Shown here: piece after piece, positions 12,853 to 24,466 of the stretch
How positions within the stretch are numbered: the stretch's first letter is position 1
Layout of the letters: every line of letters begins with the position of its first letter
NCBI RefSeq assembly: GCF_032062135.1
Contig: NC_092868.1
Span: 51,111,053 to 51,175,052 of the forward strand
Length of the DNA stretch: 64,000 nt
DNA from: Pyxicephalus adspersus
Lineage: Eukaryota > Chordata > Amphibia > Anura > Pyxicephalidae
Reading direction: 5' to 3'
Position numbers and translations under genes: made by a program
The notes under the pieces: generated by a model
What the model was told of the DNA's origin: nothing
The model's database searches: none
Seen by the model: only the letters and a program-made list of their open reading frames with translations

Positions 12853-13480
12853 GCCTGTCCAGAACCACCTCCTGTCTGAATCTGGAAAATCAAGGAGGAG
12901 CAGCACATTGATATGGTGATCTTTGTTGGCTCATAAAGTTGTCCACAGAGGATGAGGGGAATATTCCTGATTGCTCATCTGAAAAATTTAGCTCAATTGT
13001 AAATTCCTTATTGGTTTATTGAGCCGATTGAGCAAATGTTGCCCTATTCAAGGTTTTTTTGTAAGGGTATTCGATATTTAATTTTCTATTTTTATTTTAG
13101 TTTAATTCACTCTTACTTGTTTTGTGCTTTATTCCTTTATGTATCTGTTTATTGTTTTTGATACTTTTGTACTATGTTACCTAAATGTTTTTTGTTTTTT
13201 TTTCTCTATATGTGATAAAAGAATATAACATTATGAAGCCCTTTTTGAAACAAAAACAGATCCAAGAAAGAGCTTAAAGGAGCTTCTGTACCCAGCAGAA
13301 ATCATTTAAAGCCCATTGCAACTCTAACAAATTTTAGTAAAATTAAGAATCATAATTCCCCTCATCACTACCGTTTAACTTCTGCCAGTATTTTTTTTCA
13401 TTGATTAATATTGATTCATAAAACTCTATCTTCTTTAATGTCCTAATACAAAGTCAAAAACAAACTTGATAGTAAAGAAC
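12853..13480. other. AT-rich non-coding block
   Basis: Very T-rich at 13060-13230 (many TTTTG and TTTAT runs). It could be the 3' end of an old retroelement, but it has no tail or coding support. Confidence 0.35.
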
Positions 13481-13930
13481 ATAAATGCCATAGTGACTGA
13501 TGCAGACACTGTCTAAGCAAATACAGAGCGACTGTAGGAAACAATAGGAACCAAACCTTGGCCCTGTGAGCTAACAATCTAAAGGAATACCGAGGAAACA
13601 AAGGTAAGGCAAGCTGTGTATTTAGTTGCATTGAGTTATCAGGATCTGCAGCAAGCAGAGCATAGACAATGGCCCAGGGCAATAACCTGGGTTAGACGTT
13701 ATGCTTGCCTGGAAAAGTAAATTATAAACATGCACTTAAAGCCTTAAAGGGTCAGAGAGTCATAATGTGTTTTAAAAGAGGATACCATAGTAGTGGAGAA
13801 GCTTGTGAAAAGTCTTGTCTGTTGGAATGTGAGGAGGAGATTCTAGCTGTGGATATAAGACGATTGTGTGGAGCGGAGGTTGTTCTTTGGGCCATATCTT
13901 CAAATAAGGAGATGTATGGAGAATAGTTAA
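13480..13930 (-). mobile_element. Divergent LINE remnant (C-terminal RT-ORF plus 3' UTR)
   Basis: The plus strand shows GAGCTAACAATCTAAAGG, the counterpart of the AGAGCTTACAATCT block in subtype-A LINE 3' UTRs. It is followed about 200 bp later by GTGAAAAGTCTTGTCTG and GGAATGTGAGGAGG, which on the minus strand translate into a degraded version of the S-H-x-x-x-x-D-F/K-x-x-x-x-x-LW motif of the LINE C-terminus. It appears to be an older or different subfamily of the same retroelement clade. No ATT tail remains. Confidence 0.42.
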
Positions 13931-14325
13931 TTGAAGTTTAGACTTTAACTTTAACATTACTGGGAAAATTTTTAGAATAAAAAAAAATGTTATGTTGACA
14001 AGTTCTCCTGGACCTTCTGTAAAATACTTCCTTATTCTATACCCCCTCTAGCTTCCTTGCTTTATTTTATGGCATAAAATGAAAACTTCAAACAAGAGTT
14101 CCTTTGTTTGGTGAGTGCTTGTCCTCACATAGTGCATCAATATGTTTGCAACTTCTACAAAAGCTAATTTTTCTTTAGAGATCTAGCAACATCCCAGGAT
14201 TACTACTACTATTCTTGAAAGCTTCAGGGCCACCTGTGGCCTTGTAGCGATGACTGATCTTTAAATTAATTTTGGGTTTGATGTTTGCAGGAATCACTGG
14301 TAGTTGGATTTAAATAAAGGTTGTT
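13931..14325. other. Non-coding, nothing recognised
   Basis: AT-rich DNA with no recognised repeat. Confidence 0.4.
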
Positions 14326-14329
14326 TATA

Positions 14330-14560
14330 CTATGTATCTGCGAATCCTATTATGTACATTATGCAGTGTCACCAGTTTTGGCAGCCGAGGTAATGTTTTC
14401 GTGTCTGTAATTATGAGAATGAATCGGATGTTGATACGATTTTCCCATACGCTGCTCGGAAAGGCTATGTGTTTATACCCTTTCAAGGCTCCATGAGTCT
14501 TTGTAGATGTAAAAGAACAAAAGGAGAAGGAACTGACTTTGTTATTTATCATTGTAATTT
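14330..14560. promoter_or_regulatory. Candidate conserved non-coding element
   Basis: A non-repetitive island with retained CpGs (CAGCCGAGG, TTTTCGTGTC, GAATCGGATG, ATACGATTTTCCC, TACGCTGCTCGG) and octamer-like ATTATGAGAATGAAT. Enhancer-like by composition only. Confidence 0.33.
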
Positions 14561-14774
14561 GTAATGACCTCATCAAAATGCACTATGTTATATAGTAGGC
14601 CAATACATTCCAGAGAACTCTTTTACTGATGTTATTTGCAACAGAATGCCATTTGCATGTTGACAGCTTAACAATAGAGATTTAGAGCTGAAATGCAGGC
14701 AAACATTAAAAACACTCCTTAATACTTTTATGTAAAAATTCCGGTATCCTCAAATGTACTTTTAAACAAGGCTT

Positions 14775-15140
14775 CTTTTGCAATTTCTCAACTTTTTTGG
14801 TTTTATTGTATTTTCTTCCTTTCCTGTTTATCATCATTTTGGTTTTTACTTTTCTTCTTTTCTCCTTTTCTCTTATGCTTTTTCTTCTTCTTCCCTCCCT
14901 CACTTTCTTTCTTATAATTTCACTTGTTTCCTTGTTTTCTCTTTTTTTCTATGCTTATTTCTACTCTCTCTATTTTCTTTACTGTTCTGATTTCACTTAT
15001 TTTCTTCCTTTATCTTTTCCTTTCTTCCCTTCCCATCCCTAGCCTCACCTCTTCTCTTTTGTCTTCTCTTCTCTTATCTCTTCCCTTCCTTCAGTTTTTC
15101 ATTAATCACAGTTTCCCTCTATTTACTTTTCTGGAGACAT
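14775..15140. repeat. Polypyrimidine tract (about 360 bp)
   Basis: The plus strand is almost entirely C and T with scattered A (TTCTTCC, TCTCCTTTTC, CCCTCCC). Long polypurine-polypyrimidine tracts of this kind can form triplex (H-DNA) structures and evolve fast. Overlapping open frames in all plus frames and the lysine/arginine-rich minus frame are by-products of composition. Confidence 0.85.
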
Positions 15141-15655
15141 GAGAGGAAGCACGGTCCCCCTCTTAGATACTTGTTCCTGAAACAGGTGTCCCTATTCGAA
15201 TAATTCCCATCACCTAATGCTCTGGGGAGAGTGCTGAAATTTTGGATATCATCTCGCTTTCATTCCTTTCACAATGTTCTCCACTACAGAGGGATGAATC
15301 GCACCAACAAATAGGTGATTTTCCCAACAGGGAATTTAAAAAAATCTTAATACTTTATCTAAAAATAAAAATATTTTTAACTAGAGATACATTTTTATTA
15401 TCTCTTATTCTATACAAAATTTATTTTAGAGTTGGGCTTTATTAGCTTTCTGTTCTGATCATCTCCTTGATCTTCTATTTATTCATGTTAATAAATCATT
15501 ATTTTTGTTTCTGGTGGCCCTTTAATCAAACACATGGACTGTGCATCAAAGCAGCATGATCATTTTAATGTGTGATGTTCATTTAGGCTTCAAACCATCT
15601 ATCTGTTGTTTTTTTTTTCCTTCATATTATCTGTTAATTTGTTTCATGAATAGAT
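15141..15655. other. Non-coding, nothing recognised
   Basis: AT-rich DNA without a recognised repeat. Confidence 0.4.
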
Positions 15656-15659
15656 GCAC

Positions 15660-16240
15660 CAAGTATTGTTTTCAGCCAAGCGGCGTAAATCGGAAGCAGT
15701 CAAAGCAGTTTGGTAGTCATTACCTTTAAACCATAGACGTAATTTAAAGTTCGTGTTTTTTGCTTTCTAACCATCGATCCTGAGGTGCTCCGTCAACAAG
15801 GCCTCCTCGACAACGAGAAATAAAGCACTTTTGAAATGTGTAGATGGTTTAATTTATAAGAGGGGCCAAATTATTCAACTTGACAACCCTCCCATTAAGA
15901 TGAAGAGCCAGAAAAGATCTGTACAATGGCAAATCTCCGGAGACGCTCAAGATTTGTGACAACTGAGCTTGTTCCTAATTTTGTCTGCAAATTTATCCTA
16001 AAGGGATATTTACTTGCATTCTTGCTCGAGGTGTAGCAGTTGTATAAATTAAATTCTGCTGGCTACAATTGTGAGGTCAGGATGGTTTATGTTTGAAGCG
16101 CATACGTTAATACGGAAAGTCAATTAAGGAGTTGTTACCGTCATCACGCCTTACATAGATATTGTTTTTTTCAAAGTTATTGCATCAAAGGGAATGCTTA
16201 TCGTGTTTCCAATTGAATTTACATCAGCGGGCTGTATTGT
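15660..16240. promoter_or_regulatory. Candidate conserved non-coding cluster
   Basis: About 580 bp of complex unique-looking sequence: AAGCGGCGTAAATCGG, GTGCTCCGTCAAC, CCTCCTCGACAACGAG, TCTCCGGAGACGCTC, TTGCTCGAGGTG, GCGCATACGTTAATACGG. It retains CpGs and ATTA-type cores and contains no domain-bearing frame. A strong candidate for a developmental enhancer cluster, pending alignment. Confidence 0.4.
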
Positions 16241-16534
16241 ACAATTACTGTTATGGGACACTTTTAGAAAAATAAACAGATTTATAATAATGTTTTGCTC
16301 ATTTAGTTTTTTTCTTGTTGTTGCAATGCTTACAACAAAAGTTTGTTAAAAGAGGACTTGAAAACAACAAATAGGGTACTCTAGGTTCCAGGGCTTCTGT
16401 AAGGCTCAAACAGAAACTAGACACAGTCCGTGATGAACTACAGAGATTTACCATGTACTGGGGCAGCACACGTCTACCATTTACCAAATAATGTTCAAGA
16501 TCCAAGGCCACATAGGTTGGGAAAAGAAAACCAG

Positions 16535-16606
16535 TATGTCTAGAAAATATTTATATAAATAATGGCTAGATATTTTTATATAAATAATATATAACATATA
16601 ATAGGC

Positions 16607-16693
<87 letters not shown>
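16535..16693. repeat. AT-rich tract with (TA)n microsatellite
   Basis: Imperfect TATATAAATAAT repeats lead into a nearly pure (TA)n array from about 16607 to 16692, broken once by AATAAA. Confidence 0.95.
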
Positions 16694-16695
<2 letters not shown>

Positions 16696-17735
16696 TGCTT
16701 TAGGTCCAACTTAGTTCCCACCACCTATGTAGGACCTCACCAGAATGGATGACAGATTTGTTTATTGAAGGTTTGGCTTTGTACTTCCTGTGGTCTTAGT
16801 TTGTAAACTACTATAGCCAGGTTTTTACAACTGATGTCCAAAGTTTTTACTGTTTTAAACTATTGTATTACTATATATCTGAGAGCTTTTAGTATGTTTG
16901 CCACTTGGGTGTTAGAAGTGTTTTCTTTGGATTTAATTAATATTTTTGACAACAAAAAGTAGATGTTCTAATTTTTCCAGGTTTATTTCCAGCCCAATTA
17001 TTTAAAGCTTAGGTTTTCATTAATTTGTTCCCTAAAGTGGCAACACCACACAGCATGGGTTAACAGGAATACCATACTGCATGGTACTGGGGAGAGATTG
17101 TTAAGAATGCCACATTCAGCTTTGAAAAATCAATTCTTTCCCAAACTTCATTACTAATAGGCTTGCTTTAGTCAATCGTAGAAAGAAGGGATGGCCTATC
17201 CTGCTGGGAAAACTATTTAAATGATGTTACTTGTATTATACAGTTATAAGATCAATAGATTGTTTGACATTTTATAATCTATAATCAATCATTTACCGTT
17301 ACAATTACGGCTGGCACAAGGACGTGTTTTGTCTGAAACTGTTTCATTGGCCTGTATTCCCTTTACAGATCACTGCATGGCAGTCACCGTCTGGTCTGGG
17401 AGGTTTCTGTTGTGTCTGCATCAAATAGATATAGAATTTTCCTTCTCCTTGCAAGAATGACTCAGAGAATGAGTCTTTTCTTTATGACAAGCGAGCTGCA
17501 AATAGTAACGGATATTCTACAGATGTGACTTTCTAAAGCTGTGTTTCGAAACTTTATTTTACAGCCATTTTAAATGAACCTATCATTTTTTTTACAGGTC
17601 CTAAATAACTCTAACTGTAAAAATAATCAGGGGTCATCAGCAAGGATGCCCCTACATTGGTGGTTATTGGTTGAAAAGGTCACCATAAAGTGGTGGTCAG
17701 AATGGCACCCTTACAGACAGCTAAAATTATCATCT
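16694..17735. other. Non-coding block, nothing recognised
   Basis: AT-rich non-coding DNA. No family recognised. Confidence 0.4.
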
Positions 17736-17738
17736 AGC

Positions 17739-17800
17739 TATGCTAGAATTGAACCTAGAACTATCTAGGTATGATAGAATTGGACCTAGAACTATCCAGG
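17739..17800. repeat. 31-bp tandem duplication
   Basis: Two adjacent copies of a 31-bp unit beginning TATGCTAGAATTGAACC (17739-17769) and TATGATAGAATTGGACC (17770-17800). They differ at three positions. Confidence 0.9.
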
Positions 17801-18050
17801 CAACAGGATCAGGGTGGCTCACAGGAGGATCAGAGAGACGCCAGTGATATTCCCCCAAAATAGGTGTTTTTTGTTTGATATAGGGGTCACAGGAAAGCCA
17901 CTCGACCCTCTGGTGGGCCCTTGCTGCCATACAAAAATGTGCTACAATGACAGGAGAGCAACGCATTCTTGTAAGCTCTCCTTCTCACTTCCTCTGGTAG
18001 GCCCCAGGTCCCCAGTGTGACCCTATCAGGCATAATTTCACATGAGGTCA

Positions 18051-18102
18051 AGCAATCAGACCTCAAGGAACCCCTAGCAATCTCAGAAGAATCCCTAGTT
18101 TA
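18051..18102 (-). mobile_element. Fragment of hAT-like MITE family R
   Basis: The minus strand reads ...TAGGGATTCTTCTGAGATTG then CTAGGGGTTCCTTGAGG, matching the left end of the family seen at 47.3 kb (TTAGGGTTCCTCCAGAGG, TTGCTGGGGATTCTTGAG). Only the first 50 bp or so of the element remain. Confidence 0.5.
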
Positions 18103-18110
18103 ATGGCAGC

Positions 18111-20635
18111 TTTAAAATAGAATTTCAACATGCTTTTTAGACATATACTCTGAAATTGCAAGTGTACATGCTATCTTGCAAATGAGTTCCCTTTACTTTA
18201 AGACAAGTGATGAGGGTGCTGCCTTCTAAAACAACATACCTATTGCCTTACAGGGAATCCAGCTTATGAACCTCAAGTCATGAGATCATAGAGAATCCTT
18301 TGCTGTGCCTGTAAAGTAGCTTTTAAACCTATTAGCAAAGAAACACAGATTTGAAACTATATGCACAGTTTTTATTTACTTTAAAATTTTTGTTTTACTT
18401 ATATTACTTTTTGGCAGTATTCAACATGGGACAAGTATTGTCAAGTTATACGTGTGTTTCCTATGTAATCATAAAAATCCATCATCAGGCATTGTCTGAG
18501 TATTCCATAAGAAGTAATTCTGAGTCTACCTATAATTTACTGCTGGTTACACCTTCCTTAGCTATAAAAGGACCAATAAATCATTATGCCTTAAAGGTGA
18601 TGCAATATCCATCTCATGAACTAAATGGTTAACAAGTCAGTATGCTGATTTACTATTTCAGTCAGGCTGTAAATAATAAATATTTTTGACTCTGAGTCAG
18701 AAGGTCAGGAAGGATATCAGTCTATTCTTCTTCACCAGAGGAGACCAGGGCACATAAATCCAGCTGCCCATCGGGTACGCCAGAGACAGCATGTTGAAAT
18801 GCCATTGTTGTCAGTTTGTATGTAGTTGAGTATTGTACCACGATAGCCAGTGAGTAATGCAAAAAGTTTTGGAATTTAGGTGATATCATTTATTGGCTGA
18901 CTTAATTTATTAAAGATGTAAACTTTTGGGTATAAAACCTGAAACGGGTGTAAATCACCCTGAAAGCTTATATCCTAAGTAACTCATAAAGAGTATCACT
19001 TAAACTCTAAAGCTTTATGTATGTAGACAGACATTAAAATATTCTGAAATATTCCTACCTATAAATATTTTAAAAAGTGCTTTAAACCTGGGTAGGTTTT
19101 TTTGTGAAGAGTTTTATAAAATTTTATAGCTGTTAATACAAAATGTTTGTGTGTCCACAAGACTTAGTTTGTAAAGCATACTGGGCTTTAAAAAAAAGCC
19201 TAACACTGCTTCCTGTGAATAACTGACTAGCATTGGCTGCACTTATGCCCTCTCAGGTGTGCAAACCTGCATTATGTTATGTATTAGCATGCATTGTGTT
19301 GGGCAGTCCATTTCTTTAAATGAGCTGTCAAGACACTGCAGGAAAAAAACATGCACTTTTTTTAGACTTTACATTTAGTCCACAAATTGACCTGCAGGTT
19401 TTCATTGGCAGTGCCTGCCTTCTAAACCCGTAAGTTGGAAAATAAATTGTTTGGGTGAATATACACAGAGGTGCAAACAGCATGGAGGTATCTCCTGTGT
19501 AGGATTTTTTTCTAGTGGTGCAGACAGCAGATGGTGGCATGGCCCCTTGTAAACTGCAGCTTCAATAGTATTGTCAGTCTCTTTACTCAGCCATATTGTA
19601 CCCCAAGGGTAGGTGGATCCTAGTTTTACATTACTTTACAAATCTTTTTTTCCCAGGTAAAACAAAATCCTATATGTGAGTGTGTTAGGTATTTAATTAG
19701 ATACCTAGAATTGCTCTTTAATTAAACTCTCACATCATATCTACTTTATGCAACATCAGATTTTAAGCTCTAAAAGTTACTATTTATCCTAGACTTATTT
19801 TAAATGATTCTGTAAAAAAAACACTAATAGCACCATCTGGCAGGGCTAACGTGTTTGCAAAGTAAAGATCTCAGGAGATACTTTCTGCCTAATGCATATC
19901 CCTTCCCTATATCCTATTATATTCGTAATAGAGAAACACTGGGGGGGATTACGGGGAATATTTTTCCATAAAATGTGTTCTCCGGAATGTTAGTTATATA
20001 GGCTATGTAGACATGTGCCTAAGGGTGCACAGTTCAAAGAGTTTAAAACCTTAGGAATATCTCAAAACTATAAATAGGGATGAGAAGATTCAAAGTTTAA
20101 ATTTACTCCAAATTTCAGGAAAACGTGAAAATCTTGGCAAACTTTTCCATTTTCCCGAAATAAGTTCTAGGCAAAACAGATTAGATTACACCTCTGTAAT
20201 GTGTAATTCTTTAACATCCTTGATATCATTCTTCCTCCTTTCCGCATTGGCCTATCAGAATGGCAGCTCAATGGCTTTCTGAATGAGCTCTTAGTGCAGG
20301 CTGATAGCACAGCTAGAATCGATAGTTGTCAGACTACAGTATGTAAAGTAATATTTACAAACAAAAACAAACACAAAAAAAACAAATACACAATAAAGAG
20401 AAAAACACAAAAGAATGTTAAATAGAACAAACTAAGCCACCATAGGAACTCTAAAAATAATCACACCTAAATCAATGAGGAAACATTTTTTTTTTTTAAA
20501 GAAAATTTTGCATAAGCAGCTTCGTGAGCGAATATCGAAGGGGAAATTCATCAGAACTGAATTGGTAATTTCACAGCAAACTCAATTTTGCCAGAACTGT
20601 CCCAACCATCTCTATTCAGCAACAATGTGTCCCTG
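18111..20635. other. Non-coding block, mostly nothing recognised
   Basis: AT-rich DNA. It contains an A-rich stretch at 20355-20420 and a weak CTCF-like site on the minus strand at about 19829-19844 (GCCAGATGGTGC). No gene or named repeat. Confidence 0.4.
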
Positions 20636-20639
20636 AAAG

Positions 20640-21000
20640 TCATTTTGAAACGTTGGCGATGGTACACGTAAGTCGAATACCGTCTGGCTCTTGCGGCAGC
20701 TCAGCCTATCGTCGCAGGAAATGGATGAGCTTCTTTCTAGTGACAGAAAGTGTTTGTATTCCCTCCTCCGGTCTTCAATCAATGTTATGTCCGTTTTAAT
20801 CTCAGATCAGCAATTGCTTCCTGTGCAAAGCTCAAAAAAATGAAATCTGCAATAACAGGACAGAGCGAGGCGGGGGCTATTTGTCAAGGCGGCCCAGAGC
20901 CACGGAAGACCTGCGCGCCGTAACAGATTTTAAAACAATAGCCGCCCTGCAAAAATTACATTTATTGTTGTTTTCGAGGCAATGTCAGCCTTAAAGAGCA
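20640..21000. promoter_or_regulatory. Candidate conserved non-coding element, GC-richer
   Basis: A complex island that is more GC-rich than its flanks: ACCGTCTGGCTCTTGCGG, TATCGTCGCAGG, GACAGAGCGAGGCGGGGGC, CAAGGCGGCCCAGAGCC, CTGCGCGCCGTAAC, ATAGCCGCCCTGC. It ends in an ATTTATTGTTGTTTTCGAGG block with a SOX-type ATTGTT core. It could be an enhancer or a distal promoter-like element; no adjoining exon is visible. Confidence 0.38.
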
Positions 21001-22600
21001 CGGTCACCTTTAAAACCTTACATACTCTATTTACTGCACATTCTTCATTTTCTCAATCATATCTCACAGACCACCAGGGAAGAGCATGCAGAGAATATGA
21101 AGAGGGCCATCGCATATAATGTGATCTGCACAGCACCTCTAGCCCTGCTGTTGGATTTACTAAAAAAGGTGGTCGAATAACACAAAAAAATAACTTTATG
21201 GCCAATTTTAACCAGAGTCAATTCTTCCAGTTTCAAGTAGGTGCTTGGAAGAAGCCTGGATGTCCCATCATATTCCAAAATGCCCAGTCCAACTAGCTGA
21301 TATTTCAATGTTTGGTAAATGTAGGAGAATTAAAGTCCAGCTCTAACCAAATGTAGAGTAAAGCTAAAATTACCTTCAGATAATGTTTTTCTACCTGCAA
21401 TCCTGCTGGGATTTTTAATAACTATTAGCTAGCCCCTGTGACACATATATAGGAAATGTGCGTATGGTTGTGTACTTAATGGATGAATGTCTTATCACTT
21501 CCTACCCAGATAGAACATTTACTCTATTTTTTCCCATGCAAGGAAAAGTTTATGGTTCACTTAGCTACACCCCTCCATATACATATACACATCTCCACCA
21601 CCAGCTTTGGTATCATATATGTTTCTCTCTCCAGTACCACTCCAGCTACCTTCACAATGTGGCTCACTTCCCTTCCTCCACATGACTCATGACTGACAAA
21701 AGAAGTCCAAACCCATGTAAGTTGTCTTGGTCCTCTATAAATCTAAAACATGTAAAATAAAATGAAATAATTTATGTGAAGGCAAATTTGTTTAAGCCTG
21801 TTGTTGTTTGCTGCAATTGCCTATATTACCATTCCCCCATTTTCCCCAGACCACCAAAGATTGATGACAACTGTAGCTCTGAGCCGGTGCAATTTACAAA
21901 GATATAGTATACAGTATAATACAAGCAACTGTCTTGTAACTAAGAGCTTATAATACTTTCAGCAGCTCTGATATAACAGAGAAATCACAGTGGGAATTCA
22001 ACATTTTAGAGCGTGTGATCTCCAGCACAGTCTGAATCTGTGAATCTGAATATTAGGCCCAGCAAATGCTACAATTGCTGCTGTACCAGCACCACTGTGT
22101 GCCAGATCAGCTTAGACCCTCATAAAGAGATTTGATAGCCCTGTTTAATGTCACGATGGAAGGGCAAAGGCTTGCATGGGGAACGCAGCGAATGTCTCTC
22201 CTCTTTACCAGGCTAGTGTGACTCCTGAGGGCATTACTGTCTGTCTAGAAAAAAAAAGTAACATCATGATTTCCCAGATCACACATTGTAGAGTTCTCTT
22301 CTTTTTGCTGGTATTTCTTACTGGCACAGCTTGGCAGATTTTGTCTAAACCACCCGAACATAAAAGGGCAGCAAATACAATATTAAACGGCACACAAGGT
22401 TCGCGGTGAGCGGTGGTAATGTGCTCCTTTTATGTCACAAAGCCCAGGGAGGCAGGGATAGATGACACACAGTGCGCTCAGTACAACGGATAGAATGTGG
22501 TGCAAGAAAATGGAACACCAGCTAATTCTGAGACTGTTATGTCTACAATATGAGGCTTGTTGTGCAAAAGCAGCCTTACACAGGGTTTTCCAGTTTAGAT
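21001..22600. other. Non-coding block, nothing recognised
   Basis: AT-rich non-coding DNA. The stretch 22130-22400 is somewhat more complex, but I cannot assign it. Confidence 0.4.
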
Positions 22601-22930
22601 CAGTAGTGGTCAACTCATAAAATATAGAGGGCCTCAAGGGTGGCTTCTGACATCACCAAAGGACCACATATAATTTTCAGAAAATGCTACAGGAGACTGT
22701 CAGAGATAGTGGATATGTTAAAGGAGAGGAGTTGGGACAGGCTAAAGAATGTCAAAGAATGACAGAGACACTAGACATGCTAAATGAGAAGGACAGAGAC
22801 TGTACACATGCTAAACAAAATGGATAGAAACAGGACATGCTATTGGAGATGGACAAAAAGGAAGAACATGCTACAAGAGATGATCCGAAATGGAGAACAT
22901 GCTACAGGAGATGATAGGAAACAGATAACA
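22601..22930. mobile_element. hAT-like MITE with internal minisatellite
   Basis: It opens with CAGTAGTGGTCAACTC, close to hAT terminal repeats of the CAGTGGTNNNCAAC type, followed by AGAGGGCCTCAAGG and a 'hits the ground running' repeat array. From about 22680 to 22925 a degenerate unit of about 30 bp recurs, anchored by ACATGCT at 22775, 22806, 22835, 22866 and 22897. Ranid elements of this layout are familiar to me. I could not place the right terminal repeat. Confidence 0.55.
22680..22925 (+). repeat. Degenerate minisatellite, unit about 30 bp
   Basis: Units follow the pattern ACATGCTACAGGAGATG plus GACAGAGAC. The ACATGCT anchors are spaced 31, 29, 31 and 31 bp, with three weaker units upstream starting at about 22683. 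The period is read directly from the sequence. Confidence 0.85.
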
Positions 22931-23080
22931 CAGAATATAAATGGTTGGAGATAAGACAAGACTTGGAACACATTACATGAGACTTTTAGAGATCACCTTA
23001 TAAAAGGTCCTTTACAGATCTCCAAATATTTTTTTAAAAAAAAGAGTAGCAAAGTGGAGAAATCAGATCCTGCTTATGGA

Positions 23081-23252
23081 ATTATTATTATTACAGTATT
23101 TATATAGTGCCATCAAATTTCGCAGCGTTGTACAAAGTCGATAGTCATGTCACTAACTGTCCCTCAAAGGAGATCTCAATCTAATGTCCCTACCTCATTC
23201 ATATGTCATTAATGTAGTCTAAGGTCAATTTTTGAGGGAATGAGTAAATAGG
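23081..23252 (-). mobile_element. LINE/SINE 3' end with ATT tail (subtype B)
   Basis: The plus strand shows ATTATTATTATTA then the shared tail module ATTTATATAGTGCCATCAA ... TTCGCAGCGTTGTACA. After TGTACA it switches to a different body (AAAGTCGATAGTCATG, CTAACTGTCCCTCAAAGG, ATCTAATGTCCCTACC) that is shared with the 24.2 kb copy but not with the type-A copies. 5'-truncated. Confidence 0.75.
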
Positions 23253-23635
23253 CTACCCAGACGCAATGCAGACAGCTTTACATTCCTCTTAATTCAATTA
23301 TTTACATGTAGAAAGGATGGAGATGACAGCCATGGTATCTTCAAAAACAAGTCAGCAGGGCCAGTTCCTTTATTTTCGCCTTGACAGATTCCCATTAAAA
23401 TGAGACATTGATGATCTCTCTGCTTATACTGCTGACCTTGACTTGGTGCCTTTGACAAGACGGTAAATATGTCTCCAATCAAGGAGATATTGTAGTCCCA
23501 ACGGATAACATAAAAATTACAACCCGATAATGAAACAAGAAGATGTTTTGTAGTAACCAAATCATGGCCTCCTTGAAAAATTCCATCCCTTGATCGGAAA
23601 TTAGAGAAGAGAAAAAAAAAAAACATGAATTGAAA
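23253..23635. other. Non-coding, nothing recognised
   Basis: No repeat or coding sequence recognised. Confidence 0.4.
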
Positions 23636-23639
23636 TGAT

Positions 23640-23835
23640 ATCTGCAGCTACTTAGATAAAAAGCGTAATGATGAGTGACAGGAAACAATGTAACAGTTCC
23701 GAAAATTGCGCTGGGGAAAAAAAGTGCCCTGTAATAGTGCCGACACTGTCATGTTTTCCGCGTTTTAATTATAATTTTGCAGACCTCTGCAGACTTTTTT
23801 GTTTGGGGCATCATAACGCACGGTGATTTTGGTGG
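23640..23835. promoter_or_regulatory. Candidate regulatory island
   Basis: Non-repetitive sequence with CpGs (AAGCGTAATGATGAG, TTCCGAAAATTGCGC, GTGCCGACACTGTC, TTTTCCGCGTTTTAATTATAA, AACGCACGG). The TTTTAATTATAA stretch gives homeodomain-type cores. Confidence 0.3.
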
Positions 23836-24231
23836 AACTTATTAGCTTAAAGGATGTGCAATCTGTATTAACTGGCTTTTTATTATTCAGCTTCTAAAAT
23901 GCATTCTTTGTATGCAGAGTCAAAGCAGATATTTTTTTTTTCAGGACTCAATGTCTTGTTGCTAGATCTCCTACCAAATAACACAACTAATCTTTTTTAA
24001 ATGTATTTTTTTAAAGGTTATCAAAGCAGAGTGGAATTCAAAATAGTCCTGAGGGCAATCTGAGGCCTGAAGGAATATTGGTAAAACTTGAGAAACATCT
24101 TTTTTGTCCTTGCCATTTTCCTATTTCTCTGGTGTTATCAGGACCAGGAGTTGGTATGATGGACTTCTTGTATAGTGCCACCAAAGTTCCACTAGCTGGC
24201 CAATAAAGGTGTTGCCCATTAAGGGCAAAAC

Positions 24232-24466
24232 TATTATTATTATTATTACACAGTATTTATATAGCACCAACATATTACGCAGCCCTTTACAAAGTCCGTA
24301 TTCATGTCACTAGCTGTCCCTCAAAGGGACTCACAATCTAATGTCCCTACCTCAGTCATATGTCGTTAATTCAGTCTAAGGATAATTTTGGGGGGAAGCC
24401 AATTAACCTAACTGCATGTTTTTGTGAGAAACCTGAATACCCAGAGGAAACTCACACAAACCCATG
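24232..24466 (-). mobile_element. LINE/SINE 3' end with ATT tail (subtype B)
   Basis: The longest type-B copy. ATT units (24232-24246), the shared tail module (ATAGCACCAACATATTACGC), then the B body: TCACTAGCTGTCCCTC, ACTCACAATCTAATGTCCC and, further on, AACCTGAATACCCAGAGG plus AAACTCACACAAACCCA. The last block is the widely dispersed amphibian and fish repeat motif with the sense GGAGTACCCGGAGGAAACCC. No coding sequence is present. Confidence 0.78.

Noticed and set aside
14706..15142. Several overlapping frames in the pyrimidine tract, including a Lys/Arg-rich minus frame
   Set aside because: Explained by base composition.
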